A DNA stretch of 39,934 nt from Zygnema cylindricum (GCA_037447655.1 JBBHKE010001321.1:107073-147006), one strand, 5' to 3'. Counted from the stretch's first letter, positions 30,725 through 39,934 are shown. Made by a program: numbers and translations. The notes: generated by a model from the sequence alone, not told the origin.

Positions 30725-31760
30725 GAGTCCTCAGAGTGGACAGCTTCCAAGAAGCCTCTAGGATAACTCTGACCCCTTTGTGTTTTAGCAAAAACAACTG
30801 CCACCCTGGCAAACAAAAACTCTAACCACCTGCACCCTTGTGAAGGGAAGACTCCCCTGAATCGATAGCAAAAAGAATCTCTGAATTTGCTCCTCTGAGC
30901 AGTGAGTTATGGAGGGTCAAAGTTGACCTATTGTACAAAAGCTCTCTAAGAGAGAGGGTCCTATCTCCTAATTTTTCTAAGTCCTATCTCTCTCACAAAC
31001 TCTATCTATTGATGTACGGAACCAATCATATTACAGTTCCGTACGTAAAAGTACAGCTGCCGGTGTACTTTATGTACGGACATTGTACGACATGGCATAA
31101 ATGTCGACACATGTCATATCCGGATTCGGTGCCATAATCTCCGGAGATACCACGATCCAATGTAATTTTGCCACGTGTCATCCGATGTGACGATGGCCAC
31201 AAACCGCCAAAATCTTCTTCCGCGATCTCGGTGCTAATTCCGGCCTTCCGATTAAATTCGAATTTAATCGTAGCCGTAATAAATACATGCGTGATATTCG
31301 TTTCACTAAAAAAATAAATGCGCGGTATTGATTTCTTGTTCGTACCGTAATCCATACTTATACATTACCAAATCTATGTATCCCGTAAACAATTACAGTT
31401 AAATTAATTATCCTACGTATTGATGTTTAACTAAATATCAAACCATATAGTACGTAGCGCTAGTTCTACACTTAACGGCTAAGGCTACCGGCTACCTGCT
31501 ATCTGGCGGCCGGTAGGTACCAGGATCAAATCCTGTGGCCGGCACATACCTTTTAGTAAATAGACCCCTAACTAATATAAATTTCCCGTAAACCTTTGGA
31601 TAGCCTAGGTAGCCATGGCTCTAGCTCCCTCTCCAATTTCTCAGTGACTGCGACAAGTTTGAGAGTTGGAGAGAGAAGTTAGAGGTAGACTGTCCTCGGC
31701 TTCTTTCTATATTTCTATTTAGACCTAGAAAATACTTAAAATGGACCATTAATTTCTACA
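30705..31760 (-). repeat. Shared middle LTR of E' and E
   Basis: 1056 bp. It serves as 5' LTR of E' (PBS on its left) and as 3' LTR of E (polypurine tract on its right, from 31761). It is nearly identical to the E LTR at 36113 and clearly less similar to the E' LTR at 18860. Landmarks: GTAC-rich hairpin at 31039-31079, GCCACGTGTC at 31170-31179, T-arm-like motif at 31516-31535, U3 hairpin at 31608-31695. Confidence 0.9.
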
Positions 31761-31773
31761 CTCCCCTTATTTT

Positions 31774-34700
31774 CTAGTCAATCTTTAATTTCAGACCACA
31801 CTTCTCCCTACAAAAAATTAGCTTAGGGGAAGGCACAGGTTTGGTCATCATATCTGCTACCATCTCACTATCTGGTCTGTACTCTAAACTGATTATTTTG
31901 TTTTCTACTTTCTCTCTATCAAAGCTGAGTCTGATGTCCATGTGTTTGGCTTTAAAATGATGTTTAGGATTGGCAGAAATAGCGATTGCTGCCTGATTAT
32001 CACAAAAGATTTTCTGCACACCACTCTTAAGGTGACCAAGCTCACCAAGCAAAGACTTGACCCACATCAATTCTTTTACAGCAGAGCAAGAGGCCATATA
32101 CTCAGCCTCCATGGTGGACTGAGCAATACCGTTTTGGTGTTTGCCACTCCAAGAGCAAGCCCCATCACCCACATATAATACATATCCAGAAGTGCATCTC
32201 CTCATCGAAGCATCACCATAACTGGCATCACTCTAAGTAGTGATGTCAGTATTCTCCCCACCCAAATGCAACCATAGATCCCTACTTCCTATCAAATATC
32301 TAAGGACTCTCTTAGCTGCCTTCTAATCCCTCTTAGTGCGAGTATTTAGACTTCTACTCAACACTCCTACAGCTGCAGCTAAATCCGGCCGGGTACAATT
32401 CATAAAATAGATTAGACTTCCCACTACTTGCATGTAAGGAATAGTCTGCATGAACTTCTGTTCTTCAAGAGATAATTCCTAGTCTAAGACTATGACTCCT
32501 TCTTCCTCACTCCCCTCACTTCCTTTCTTCAACTCCATTGGAGTTGTACAACTATTACCTTTATCCAATTGAAATTTTTCAAGCATGTTCCCTATTGCTT
32601 CCTTTTGAGTCAATCTTATAATTTTTCTTTTTCGGTCTCTCTCTACTTGAATTCCCAAAATATATATTGTTTCCCCTATATCGTTCATTTCAAATCCCCC
32701 CTTAAGATCGGTTTTCAGTTTATTAATTTTTTCCATTGATTTACTTAAAACAAGCAAATCATCAACATAAATTGCAATAAGTATAAAACCTTCCTCATAT
32801 TCGAAAAAATAGATTGAGTGATTTGAGCTGATCCAAATATATCCCAGACCGGTAAGAAACTCATCAAGCTTCTTATTCCACTGTCGAGGCGCCTGTTTCA
32901 AACCATAAAGAGATTTAATCAGCCGGCATACCTTACTCTCCTCTCCTTCCTCCACAAACCCTTCGGGTTGTCGCATGAAGATCTCCTCTTCCAATTCTCC
33001 ATGCAAAAAGGTTGTTTTGATGACCATCTGGTGCACTTCCATGTCTTCTGCTGCTGCCAAACTGAGAAGTATGCGGACGGAGGGAAATCTGACCACCGGG
33101 GCAAAGGTTTCCTCGTAGTCAATTCCCTCCTTTTGTGTAAATCCCTTTGCCACTAGTCGGGCCTTGTAGCGCTCGATTGTGTTATCTGGGTTCAGTTTTA
33201 ATTCGAAAACCCACTTACAACCGATTGGTTTTCGGTTAGGTGGACAATCCACCAACTCCCAAGTATCGGCTGCCATAATTGAGGCCATCTCCTCATTGAT
33301 GGCTGTCTTCCACCGATTTCTTTCTGGACAAGTCATCCCCTCTCCATAAGTTTGAGGTTCATCTTGATGAGATAGTTTAGTTACAATGTTATTAACCTGT
33401 TTTTCTTGCAGTCTTTTGCTACTTCTCTTTCCCCCCTCAAAATCTGCGTCCAGAATAGATGTTTCTTGTGGATTCTTTCGTGCAAACTCGGCTTCTCCCC
33501 TATCCCTTGATTCCGAATCAATTTCCACCACGTCTTCCGCTTCGGGTAGAGTTGTCACTGGAGTTTCCACAGCCGAGTCCTTTTCGGTATGATTTGTACC
33601 TGCAAGAATGTCATCTTCTCTAAAACTTGGATAGTTAGGAAGCTCAAAGTCATCGGAATTTTTTGACTCAAATCTGATTTTTACTGACTTTGTATACTTG
33701 AAGGGATCCACAGACTTTCCTTCATCCATAACTACTAGATGCTTTACTAAGATTATATCTTCCCTTTTTAGATCATAAACTCTATATCCTTTAACATCCT
33801 CATCATATCCTAATAAGTATCCCGGTTTTCCTTTAGGATCTAGCTTCCAATTGGACCGATCAGTATCTAGACTGAATACTTGACTGCCGAAAACCTTTAA
33901 GTGAGATATGTCTGGTTTTCGGCCTGTCCATCTCTCATAAGGTGTTTGATCTTTTATAGCTGAAGTAAGAACTCTATTTTTGAGGTAATTAGCACAGTTC
34001 ATTGCTTCTGCCCAAAACCTTTTTCCTATCTTCTTATCTGACAACATACTTCTAACACTATCACTTAGTGTTCCATTTAACCTTTCACCTACCCCATTCT
34101 GTTCTGGGTTTTCTAAAACTATCTTTTGGTGTTGGACCCCATCTTCCCTCAGAAAATCCTCAAACTGGTTAGAAGTATACTCTCCACCATTGTCACTCCG
34201 TATTCTCTTGATTGGAGTTTCATGGAGTTTGTCACTCCATGCTTTATATTGTCTAAAACAATCCTGAGCTTCGAACTTGTTTTTCAAAAAATACACTCGG
34301 GAATACCGAGACCAATCATCAGTGATAGTCATCATAAATCTCTGCCCCCCCGGTGAGGGCACTTTAGCCGGTCCCCAAATATCTGTGTGTACTAGATCTA
34401 GAAATTTTTCTCCCTTATAGGTGGTTGCTTTAGGAAAGGGTAATCTGTGTGTTTTACCTTGAGCACATCCACTACAATCACTTATATAATCATTCTCACT
34501 GAACTTAATCCCTTCCACCACTCCCATCATTTTCGTCACTCTTAACTTGTCTAGATTCACATGCCCAAGCCTCTTATGCCACATCATAATATCATGAACA
34601 CCAGCATAATAAAGTTTCTTCTTTTCATTACTTAAAACCAACCTAAACATTCCATGCCTACCTTTCTAAGCAATGAAATAGACATCCTCCTCAAAACTAG

Positions 34701-36132
34701 CAGTAAAGACTCCTTCCCTAGTGCTAGTAAAAAAGCCCTTTTCATCTAATACGGATGTAGAGATGAGGTTTTTGTTCAGCTCCGGAATAAACAAGACATC
34801 GGAGAATGTTACTACGGATGTCTTTCCTTCTACTAACACTTTCAAATCTACCGATCCTACAAGAGTAGTGGTGACTATCCTCCCATCCCCGTACTCTATC
34901 TCTACGGTGGGAATATTTCTTATCTTAGTGAACAAGTGCCTATCCTTACACATGTGCATGGAGGCACCTGAATCTACAATCCAGCCTGCTTCACCTTTCA
35001 ATCCAGCGTAAGCACATTTCTGCCTTCGTGGAATTTCGACCTCGTTTTTCGCCTCCAACTCCTCATCTAAAAGGAGCTCATCGTCCTCATCCTCGGATGC
35101 CGCCTCATGTACTTGTGTCACAAGTGCCATTTTCTTTCCTCTCAGGGTACCACCAGTCTGCCCCTCCTTTAAACGAAGCTCGGTTAGCTTAGTACAATCT
35201 GCCATATAGTGCCCAGGTTTCTTACAAAAATGACATAAACCTTTGGGAGCCCTTGGTCCAAACTCGTCGGTCTGATTTTTCTGCTCCCTCCCCCCATACT
35301 TTCCGACCGGTTTCCGGGAATCCTTGTTCCTCCAATCTGTCGCAGTTGCGAAGGCTTGGCCACTCTTTCCTCCCATTCGGATCTCAATCGTATTCTTCCG
35401 AACGAGAATCATCCCTACCACTGAGTTGCATATCAACCTTGAGTTCGGCAAGTCGTGCACACGGTTGACTATGTTCTCGAACTCATCGGGTAACTTCATC
35501 AGTAAACAGTTAACCTTTTCTTTTTCACTAAAATCTTTTCCCGCACTCTCTAGCTCCATGAAGAGTGTAGCAAGCTCATTGCAAAAATCCAACATCTTCC
35601 CCCCTTTGTATACATACTCCTTAACTTTCTGATCAGCCAACTGTTGTTGCTGAATCGTACCACATCAGTACATCTCTATGAGAGCCATCCAAAGATCGGA
35701 TGCCCTTTCTACCTGCAAATGAGGACATGCAAGTCCTTGAGTGAGATGGCGTAGGATGAAGTGCTTTGCCGCCATATTGTTGAAGTCCCAAGTTTCAGTA
35801 TCATTCTCCTCGTTCCTCGGAATAGGTGACATGAATGCCGAACCAGTTGCTATTGGTGTGGTCGTCTCCTTCTCCTTTCTTTTGTCCACCACTTCTCCTT
35901 CCTTTGTTTCCTCCATTGAAGGTGGATCCTCTTTCCTGGTGAATCTGCTTCCTCCAAACCCTGGAGGGATTCCAAGACTTGATGGACTCCCCACTCGTCC
36001 ACTCACTATCCCCCAAAACCTTTTTTCGCATAGAGCTCCTATCATCATACTTTCCCAGTATATGAAGCCAGTTCCATTGAAGAATGGTACCCTAGAGGAT
36101 GGGCCCATAACCTGAAACTCTGAGACCTCCAT
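31774..36132 (-). pseudogene. Element E gag-pol polyprotein, five stops
   Basis: Opens at 36132 in the LTR (MEVSEFQVMGP). Stops: TGA at 35665-35667 (CGA in D, in MYRSG), TAG at 34666-34668 (GAG, in FIAEKG), TAG at 32479-32481 (GAG, in VLDEE), TAG at 32323-32325 and 32233-32235 (both TGG). Between them all copia domains are present: gag core, knuckle CHFCKKPGHYMADC, DSGA protease, integrase zinc site, SDNGGEYTSNQF, HQMVIKTTFLHGELEEEIF (aspartate of MDIKTAF changed to valine, a catalytic RT residue), YVDDLLVLSKS and RNase H. Apart from stops the frame is continuous for 4359 bp with no frameshift. Confidence 0.92.
36100..36112 (-). promoter_or_regulatory. Primer-binding site of element E
   Basis: TGGGCCCATAACC on the plus strand, next to the LTR start; identical to that of E'. 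Confidence 0.82.
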
Positions 36133-37167
36133 GAGTCCTCAGAGTGGACAGCTTCCAAGAAGCCTCTAGGATAACTCTGACCCCTTTGTGTTTTAGCAAA
36201 AACAACTGCCACCCTGGTAAACAAAAACTCTAACCACCTGCACCCTTGTGAAGGGAAGACTCCCCTGAATCGATAGCAAAAAGAATCTCTGAATTTGCTC
36301 CTCTGAGCAGTGAGTTATGGAGGGTCAAAGTTGACCTATTGTACAGAAGCTCTGTAAGAGAGAGGGTCCTATCTCCTAATTTTTCTAAGTCCTATCTCTC
36401 TCACAAACTCTATCTATTGATGTACGGAACCAATCATATTACAGTACCGTACGTAAAAGTACAGCTGCCGGTGTACTTTATGTACGGACATTGTACGACA
36501 TGGTATAAATGTCGACACATGTCATATCCGGATTCGGTGCCATAATCTCCGGAGATACCACGATCCAATGTAATTTCGCCACGTGTCATCCGATGTGACG
36601 ATGGCCACAAACTGCCAAAATCTTCTTCCGCGATCTCGGCGCTAATTCCGGCCGTCCGATTAAATTCGAATTTAATCGTAGCCGTAATAAATACATGCGT
36701 GATATTCGTTTCACTAAAAAAATAAATGCGCGGTATTGATTTCTTGTTCGTACCGTAATCCATACTTATACATTACCAAATCTATGTATCCCGTAAACAA
36801 TTACAGTTAAATTAATTATCCTACGTATTGATGTTTAACTAAATATCAAACCATATAGTACGTAGCGCTAGTTCTACACTTAACGGCTAAGGCTACCGGC
36901 TACCTGCTATCTGGCGGCCGGTAGGTACCAGGATCAAATCCTGTGGCCGGCACATACCTTTTAGTAAATAGACCCCTAACTAATATAAATTTCCCGTAAA
37001 CCTTTGGATAGCCTAGGTAGCCATGGCTCTAGCTCCCTCTCCAATTTCTCAGTGACTGCGACAAGTTTGAGAGTTGGAGAGAGAAGTTAGAGGTAGACTG
37101 CCTCGGCTTCTTTCTATATTTCTATTTAAACCTAGAAAATACTTAAAATGGACCATTAATATCTACA
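36113..37167 (-). repeat. 5' LTR of element E
   Basis: 1055 bp. Landmarks: GTAC-rich hairpin at 36447-36487 (near-perfect stem of about 16 bp), GCCACGTGTC at 36578-36587, T-arm-like motif at 36924-36943, U3 hairpin at 37016-37102. The next base starts the remnant F. Confidence 0.92.
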
Positions 37168-37462
37168 CTCAACACTGATCCTAGACTAATAGGATAGAGT
37201 TAACCGCTATCTGCTAGCTTGACAGGCGTTAGGTATCAAGATCAAATCTTCGTTTAGTCAAGTTTCCTTTTAGTAAATTTACTAAAGCATTTGTCTTTCT
37301 CTCTCTCGATAGCACATGCAGCCATGGCTCTATCTCTCTCTCAACCTTGAGTGACTACGACAAGTGTGGGATTTGAAGAGAGGAGTTAGGGCAGACTGCC
37401 TCCACTTCACTCTGCAATTAATTTAGACCTAGAAAATACTAAAAGTACCATTAATTTCTACA
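37168..37462 (-). repeat. LTR remnant F, cut by element E
   Basis: This is the U3 part of a copia LTR of a further subfamily: ACTGATCCTAGACTAATAGG aligns with TTGGTCCTAGTCTATTAGG in the A LTR. Then come CTTGAC...GTCAAG enclosing the T-arm-like motif at 37232-37252, the U3 hairpin at about 37319-37400, and the end AATTTCTACA. The left two-thirds and the rest of the element are gone. It must have inserted into gag of C before E landed in it. Confidence 0.8.
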
Positions 37463-37667
37463 CAGATGCTTCTGCAAAAAACCTCACTCCACCAAACCTT
37501 GGTAGGGTTCCTTGAGGTGGACGTTTCACTTGTCAACAGACAATACCCCAGAATCGTTTTTCACACAAATCCCATGTCATCATGGCTTCCCTGTAAATGA
37601 ACCCAGATCCGTTGAAGATGGTCACCCGAATAGATGGGCCTATAACGTGTAATTTTGTATCCCCCAT
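37463..37667 (-). pseudogene. Element C gag, first 65 codons
   Basis: Opens at 37667 inside the LTR (MGDTKLHVIGPSIRVTIFNG), then FIYREAMMTWDLCEKRFWGIVC, a stop, and QVKRPPQG up to the junction with F. The PBS methionine seen in other elements is isoleucine here. Confidence 0.82.
37633..37647 (-). promoter_or_regulatory. Primer-binding site of element C, mutated
   Basis: GATGGGCCTATAACG on the plus strand: two changes from the intact site (C to T inside GGGCCCAT, and the last base). Consistent with an old, dead copy. Confidence 0.7.
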
Positions 37668-38639
37668 TGGACAACGGAATTTAGGAAGCCTTGAGGCAAC
37701 TTTTAATTTACCCACTTTCAAATGAAACTACTGCTACCCAAACACGAAAATAGACAATCTGTCTGCACCCCTGTGCGGTTTGGACTCCACTGAGTCCGCA
37801 GCAATAAGAATCACAGAAAACGCCTAACCAGGCGATTAATAATCAAGTGGCAAAGATGCTACGATTTATAAAAGCTGTCTAGGAGAGACGCGGCTACCGC
37901 CTAAATTCTCTAAGTCCTAAACCCCTCACACAATCCCTATCTACCGAAGTACGCTCTAATCAGAAGATAGTAGAGTATAGAAAGGTACCATGGCCGATGT
38001 CTTTTCTGTACGGCCTGTCTACGACAAGGCCATGGAGTGGACGTCTGTCTCCTTCAGATATGCCCTCATGCTTTCCTGGATTCCTGCTTCCCAATGGTAC
38101 CTTGCCACGTGGCACCAGGTCAAGTTATGCCTGAAAACCGCCAAAGCGGCTATTCCGTGATCCCGACGATGGTATGTGCCGTTGGATCTAAACCGGTTTT
38201 TAATGCTAGCCGTTGAAACAAATGTCCGGTACATTTGTTTCGTGCGGGTTTTGTGTTCGCACACCTGTTTCCACGTTCTTCATCTGTAATTTCGTTAATC
38301 GGATTTAAGTTACTAAACATTGTTTAAATAGAATTCAAACCCTATGTAGTTTAACGAACTTCTACGATCGACCGGCTAGAACTGACGGCTACGCCTCGTT
38401 CTGCCGGTCGGAGGTTCGAGTCCTGCCATACTCACCTTTTTGTTGAGAGTGACTTATGTCACTCTTCAGTTCTGCTTATGAAGCCGAGGCAGATATGGCT
38501 CCACCACCCTCTCTTTCGTTCAGTGACTAGATCAAGTATGGGGGCTAGAGAGAGGAGGTGGAGGTAGGGTGCCTACGCTTTTCCTTTAATCTATTCAGAC
38601 CTAGAAAATAACCCCCCTCTAAATCTATCAATTTCAACA
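37648..38639 (-). repeat. 5' LTR of element C
   Basis: 992 bp, TGTAATTTTG...TTTCAACA. Landmarks: GTAC-rich hairpin at about 37976-38013, GCCACGTGGC at 38104-38113, GGAGGTTCGAGTCC (perfect tRNA B-box form) at 38410-38423 with CCTTTTTG downstream, GAGTGAC/GTCACTC hairpin at about 38448-38465, U3 hairpin at 38487-38573. CATAA follows. Confidence 0.88.
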
Positions 38640-38644
38640 CATAA
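38640..38644. repeat. Target-site duplication of element C, right copy
   Basis: CATAA, the partner of 14955-14959. Confidence 0.9.
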
Positions 38645-39350
38645 CCCGGTCGGGCGTCGGGTACTCAAATTTTGAAAAAAAAAACGGTCGGTTTTGGTTA
38701 TCTAAAATTTTGACTTTTGCGACCTTTGAGCCGTTTACAGTTCAGTCGAAAGTGATTAAATTCAAATTTGGTAGCAAGTGTTGACGTGCTTACATCGTAT
38801 CGATCTTACACACTAAATATATCGTTGCTCACCGATTTCAATTTTGCCGAGTATGGTTTTTGCACACAAATATTCCTCGATATACATCACTGGTCAGAGG
38901 TCGCAAAAGTCAAAGTTTTAGATAACCGGAACCGACTTTTTTTTTTTCAAAATAAGAGTACCCGGCACCCTACGGGACTATGTCACACTCCTAAATTGTT
39001 AACCGTTAACTGAAACGTGTTTACTAAAATAAAAGTTAATCGAAACTCGATTTCTCGCGACTACAAGTACCCGCACGTACCCGAATAAGTACAAAATTAG
39101 TGGTAAATCTCCTGTATACCTTCCACGATAACAAAAGTACAAAGTACAATAATGTTGGATTGTATGGACAGTTTAAAATTTTCATTTTGCTCGTTTTTTT
39201 ATTACCCGGACGTAACCGATTTTTATTTTTTTATGTGAATCAACCGCCCGAATCCGCCCGGCCCCCCAAATTTGGCAACCGTTAACGTTTCGGATCCGGC
39301 GCTGGCCCGTCGGTTAACGGTCGGTCACGGTTTCGGTTGACCGTTTGCGA
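38640..39350. mobile_element. Inner left arm, centre and right arm of the large inverted-repeat element
   Basis: 38650-38725 (CGGGTACTC...TTTTGAAAAAAAAAA, GGTTATCTAAAATTTTGACT) is mirrored at 38900-38965. From 38978 the right arm mirrors 14583-14959. About 170 bp in the middle is unpaired. With element C removed, the two arms are roughly 460 bp each. No protein is encoded; the 81-codon plus-strand frame at 38768 crosses arm and centre and has no domain. Confidence 0.7.
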
Positions 39351-39558
39351 CGCTCTGTCACTGGTACAGTACATACTAAAAGGAAACGAAACAGTAATAG
39401 TTTGAAAAGTGCGTATTCTTTAATAACCTTTTGTTTCGCGAGGCGCCTCTGGCCTCGACCATGCGGATCGAAACGAGAACCCCCGTGGCCGTTTTAGGGT
39501 TCCAGCTTCTATCCTCTTTGCAATAGATCTCGGATTTTGGTAGAACTATCCCAGAGTC
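39351..39558 (+). promoter_or_regulatory. Possible promoter/5' UTR of a host gene
   Basis: Sequence outside all the repeats described above, less AT-rich, with CGCGAGGCGCCTC and GGCCGTTTTAGGGTTCC; the TTTAGGGTT part resembles a plant telo-box. No clear TATA element at a fixed distance was seen. The call depends on the exon that follows. Confidence 0.3.
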
Positions 39559-39683
39559 ATGGCTGGACTTGATGGAAATGCATCATGTAGGACAGAATGT
39601 TTTGATTCTATGGATTTGTCAGAAGAAAATAAAGTAAAAAATCTTTTGGAGATTAAAAAACGTTTTCGAGAGTTCATGCAATT
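39559..39683 (+). CDS. Possible first coding exon of a host gene, product unknown
   Basis: ATG at 39559 opens 41 codons plus two bases (MAGLDGNASCRTECFDSMDL..., ending KKRFREFMQ). It is followed directly by GTAAGT, a perfect 5' splice-site consensus, at 39684. Without splicing the frame would stop one codon later. The downstream sequence is T-rich and intron-like. KRFREF is reminiscent of the PX-domain motif, but the surroundings do not fit a PX fold, so no function is proposed. It lies just outside the transposon cluster, which suits a gene border. Confidence 0.4.
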
Positions 39684-39898
39684 GTAAGTTGCCTTTTTGC
39701 TTTTTACAGTAGTCTGTAACATATTTGTAAGAAAGTAAATATTTTCAATCTGACTGTGGTCTGTGTCATTGTTTTGAGAGTTGATAGCATTGAAATGTGT
39801 TGGGAAATCTGCGTAAGTGTGTTAGTGCAATTGCCTACTACTCAATGACTTGTAGTAACGAGGTTAAGTAAAGGGACAGCTTTTTGAAACACAGGTCC

Positions 39899-39934
39899 CT
39901 CTCGCCCTCTCTCTCTCCCTCTCCCTCTCCCTTT
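39899..39934. repeat. CT-rich microsatellite
   Basis: CCCTCTCTCTCTCCCTCTCC and similar units run to the window end, inside the putative intron; right border not visible. Confidence 0.85.

Larger units (their letters stand above)
18860..31760 (-). mobile_element. Copia element E' (host of D), fused to E at its 5' LTR
   Basis: LTR 18860-19912, internal part 19913-23239, element D, internal part 29675-30704, then LTR 30705-31760, which it shares with element E. Leaving out D and one copy of its target duplication, the internal region is 4352 bp, the same length as that of E (31761-36112). It inserted into the pol remnant of C; the flank on the left is ATACT, and this is not found at the right end of either E' or E. 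Confidence 0.85.
30705..37167 (-). mobile_element. Copia element E, inserted in LTR remnant F
   Basis: LTR 30705-31760 (shared), internal 31761-36112 (4352 bp), LTR 36113-37167. Five nonsense codons disable gag-pol. The right flank is CTCAA, part of the F LTR; the left flank was lost when E fused with E'. Confidence 0.9.
14960..38639 (-). mobile_element. Copia element C, old, filled with later insertions
   Basis: The outermost of the nested elements. Its own sequence survives as LTR 14960-15943, pol remnant 15944-18859, gag start 37463-37667, PBS and LTR 37648-38639. Between 18860 and 37462 lie elements E', D, E and the LTR remnant F. The stretch from gag residue about 65 to just before integrase is gone. 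The two LTRs (984 and 992 bp) differ visibly in base changes and small gaps, which makes C the oldest element with both LTRs here. Confidence 0.88.

Noticed and set aside
38371-38440. A real tRNA gene or a SINE in the C LTR
   Set aside because: No cloverleaf with an acceptor stem could be drawn; only the B-box region fits. Kept as a finding, not as a tRNA feature.
39640-39683. PX domain (sorting-nexin-like) from KKRFREFMQ
   Set aside because: The motif is short, the preceding residues do not resemble the PX beta strands, and the exon ends there.

Overview
This window is eukaryotic intergenic DNA, most likely from a land plant or a relative. It is dominated by nested Ty1/copia LTR retrotransposons, all pointing to the minus strand. 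The plant reading is an inference from four things: ACGT-core G-box motifs in the LTRs, a BED/DUF659-type hAT transposase relic, a primer-binding site matching the anticodon arm of an initiator tRNA-Met with a G27-C43-type stem, and an LTR motif that resembles the T arm of the plant initiator tRNA as I remember it. No prokaryotic gene, rRNA, functional tRNA or CRISPR array was seen.

Layout. 1-1011: decayed hAT transposase (BED finger and DUF659-like exons, minus strand). 1319-2215 and 8657-10292: an old copia element, B (5' LTR, PBS, gag), cut by a younger complete element, A (2216-8656, 1038-bp LTRs, TSD ACATA). 10293-14959: AT-rich DNA with a long direct duplication, a 30-bp tandem repeat, two fold-back (MITE-like) elements and part of a third. 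14960-38639: element C (TSD CATAA), which is 23.7 kb long because it is stuffed with later insertions: a remnant LTR (F, 37168-37462), two copies of one subfamily (E' and E) fused through a shared middle LTR, and element D (23240-29674, TSD GTCCT) nested in the gag of E'. C itself sits inside one arm of a large inverted-repeat element (14583-14959 plus 38640-39350). The right end (39360-39934) looks like unique DNA with a possible first coding exon of a host gene and a CT-rich microsatellite.

How the pieces work. Each element has, in minus-strand order: LTR (U3-R-U5), a PBS complementary to the anticodon stem-loop of initiator tRNA-Met, one gag-pol frame of about 1450 codons (gag with a CCHC knuckle, DSGA protease, HHCC/DDE integrase, YVDD reverse transcriptase, RNase H), a polypurine tract and the second LTR. 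The gag frame opens inside the LTR and is translated straight through the PBS. No copy is intact. D is closest (one frameshift and one stop), and A keeps an uninterrupted pol.

Most interesting signals: (1) half-tRNA-type priming, as in Drosophila copia, in what looks like a plant genome; (2) a second segment in U3 of nearly every LTR that would pair with the T arm of the same initiator tRNA, suggesting a bipartite PBS; (3) two hairpins conserved across otherwise divergent LTR families, one with apparent compensatory changes; (4) an LTR-internal-LTR-internal-LTR array whose outer flanks do not match, which records an ectopic recombination and deletion.
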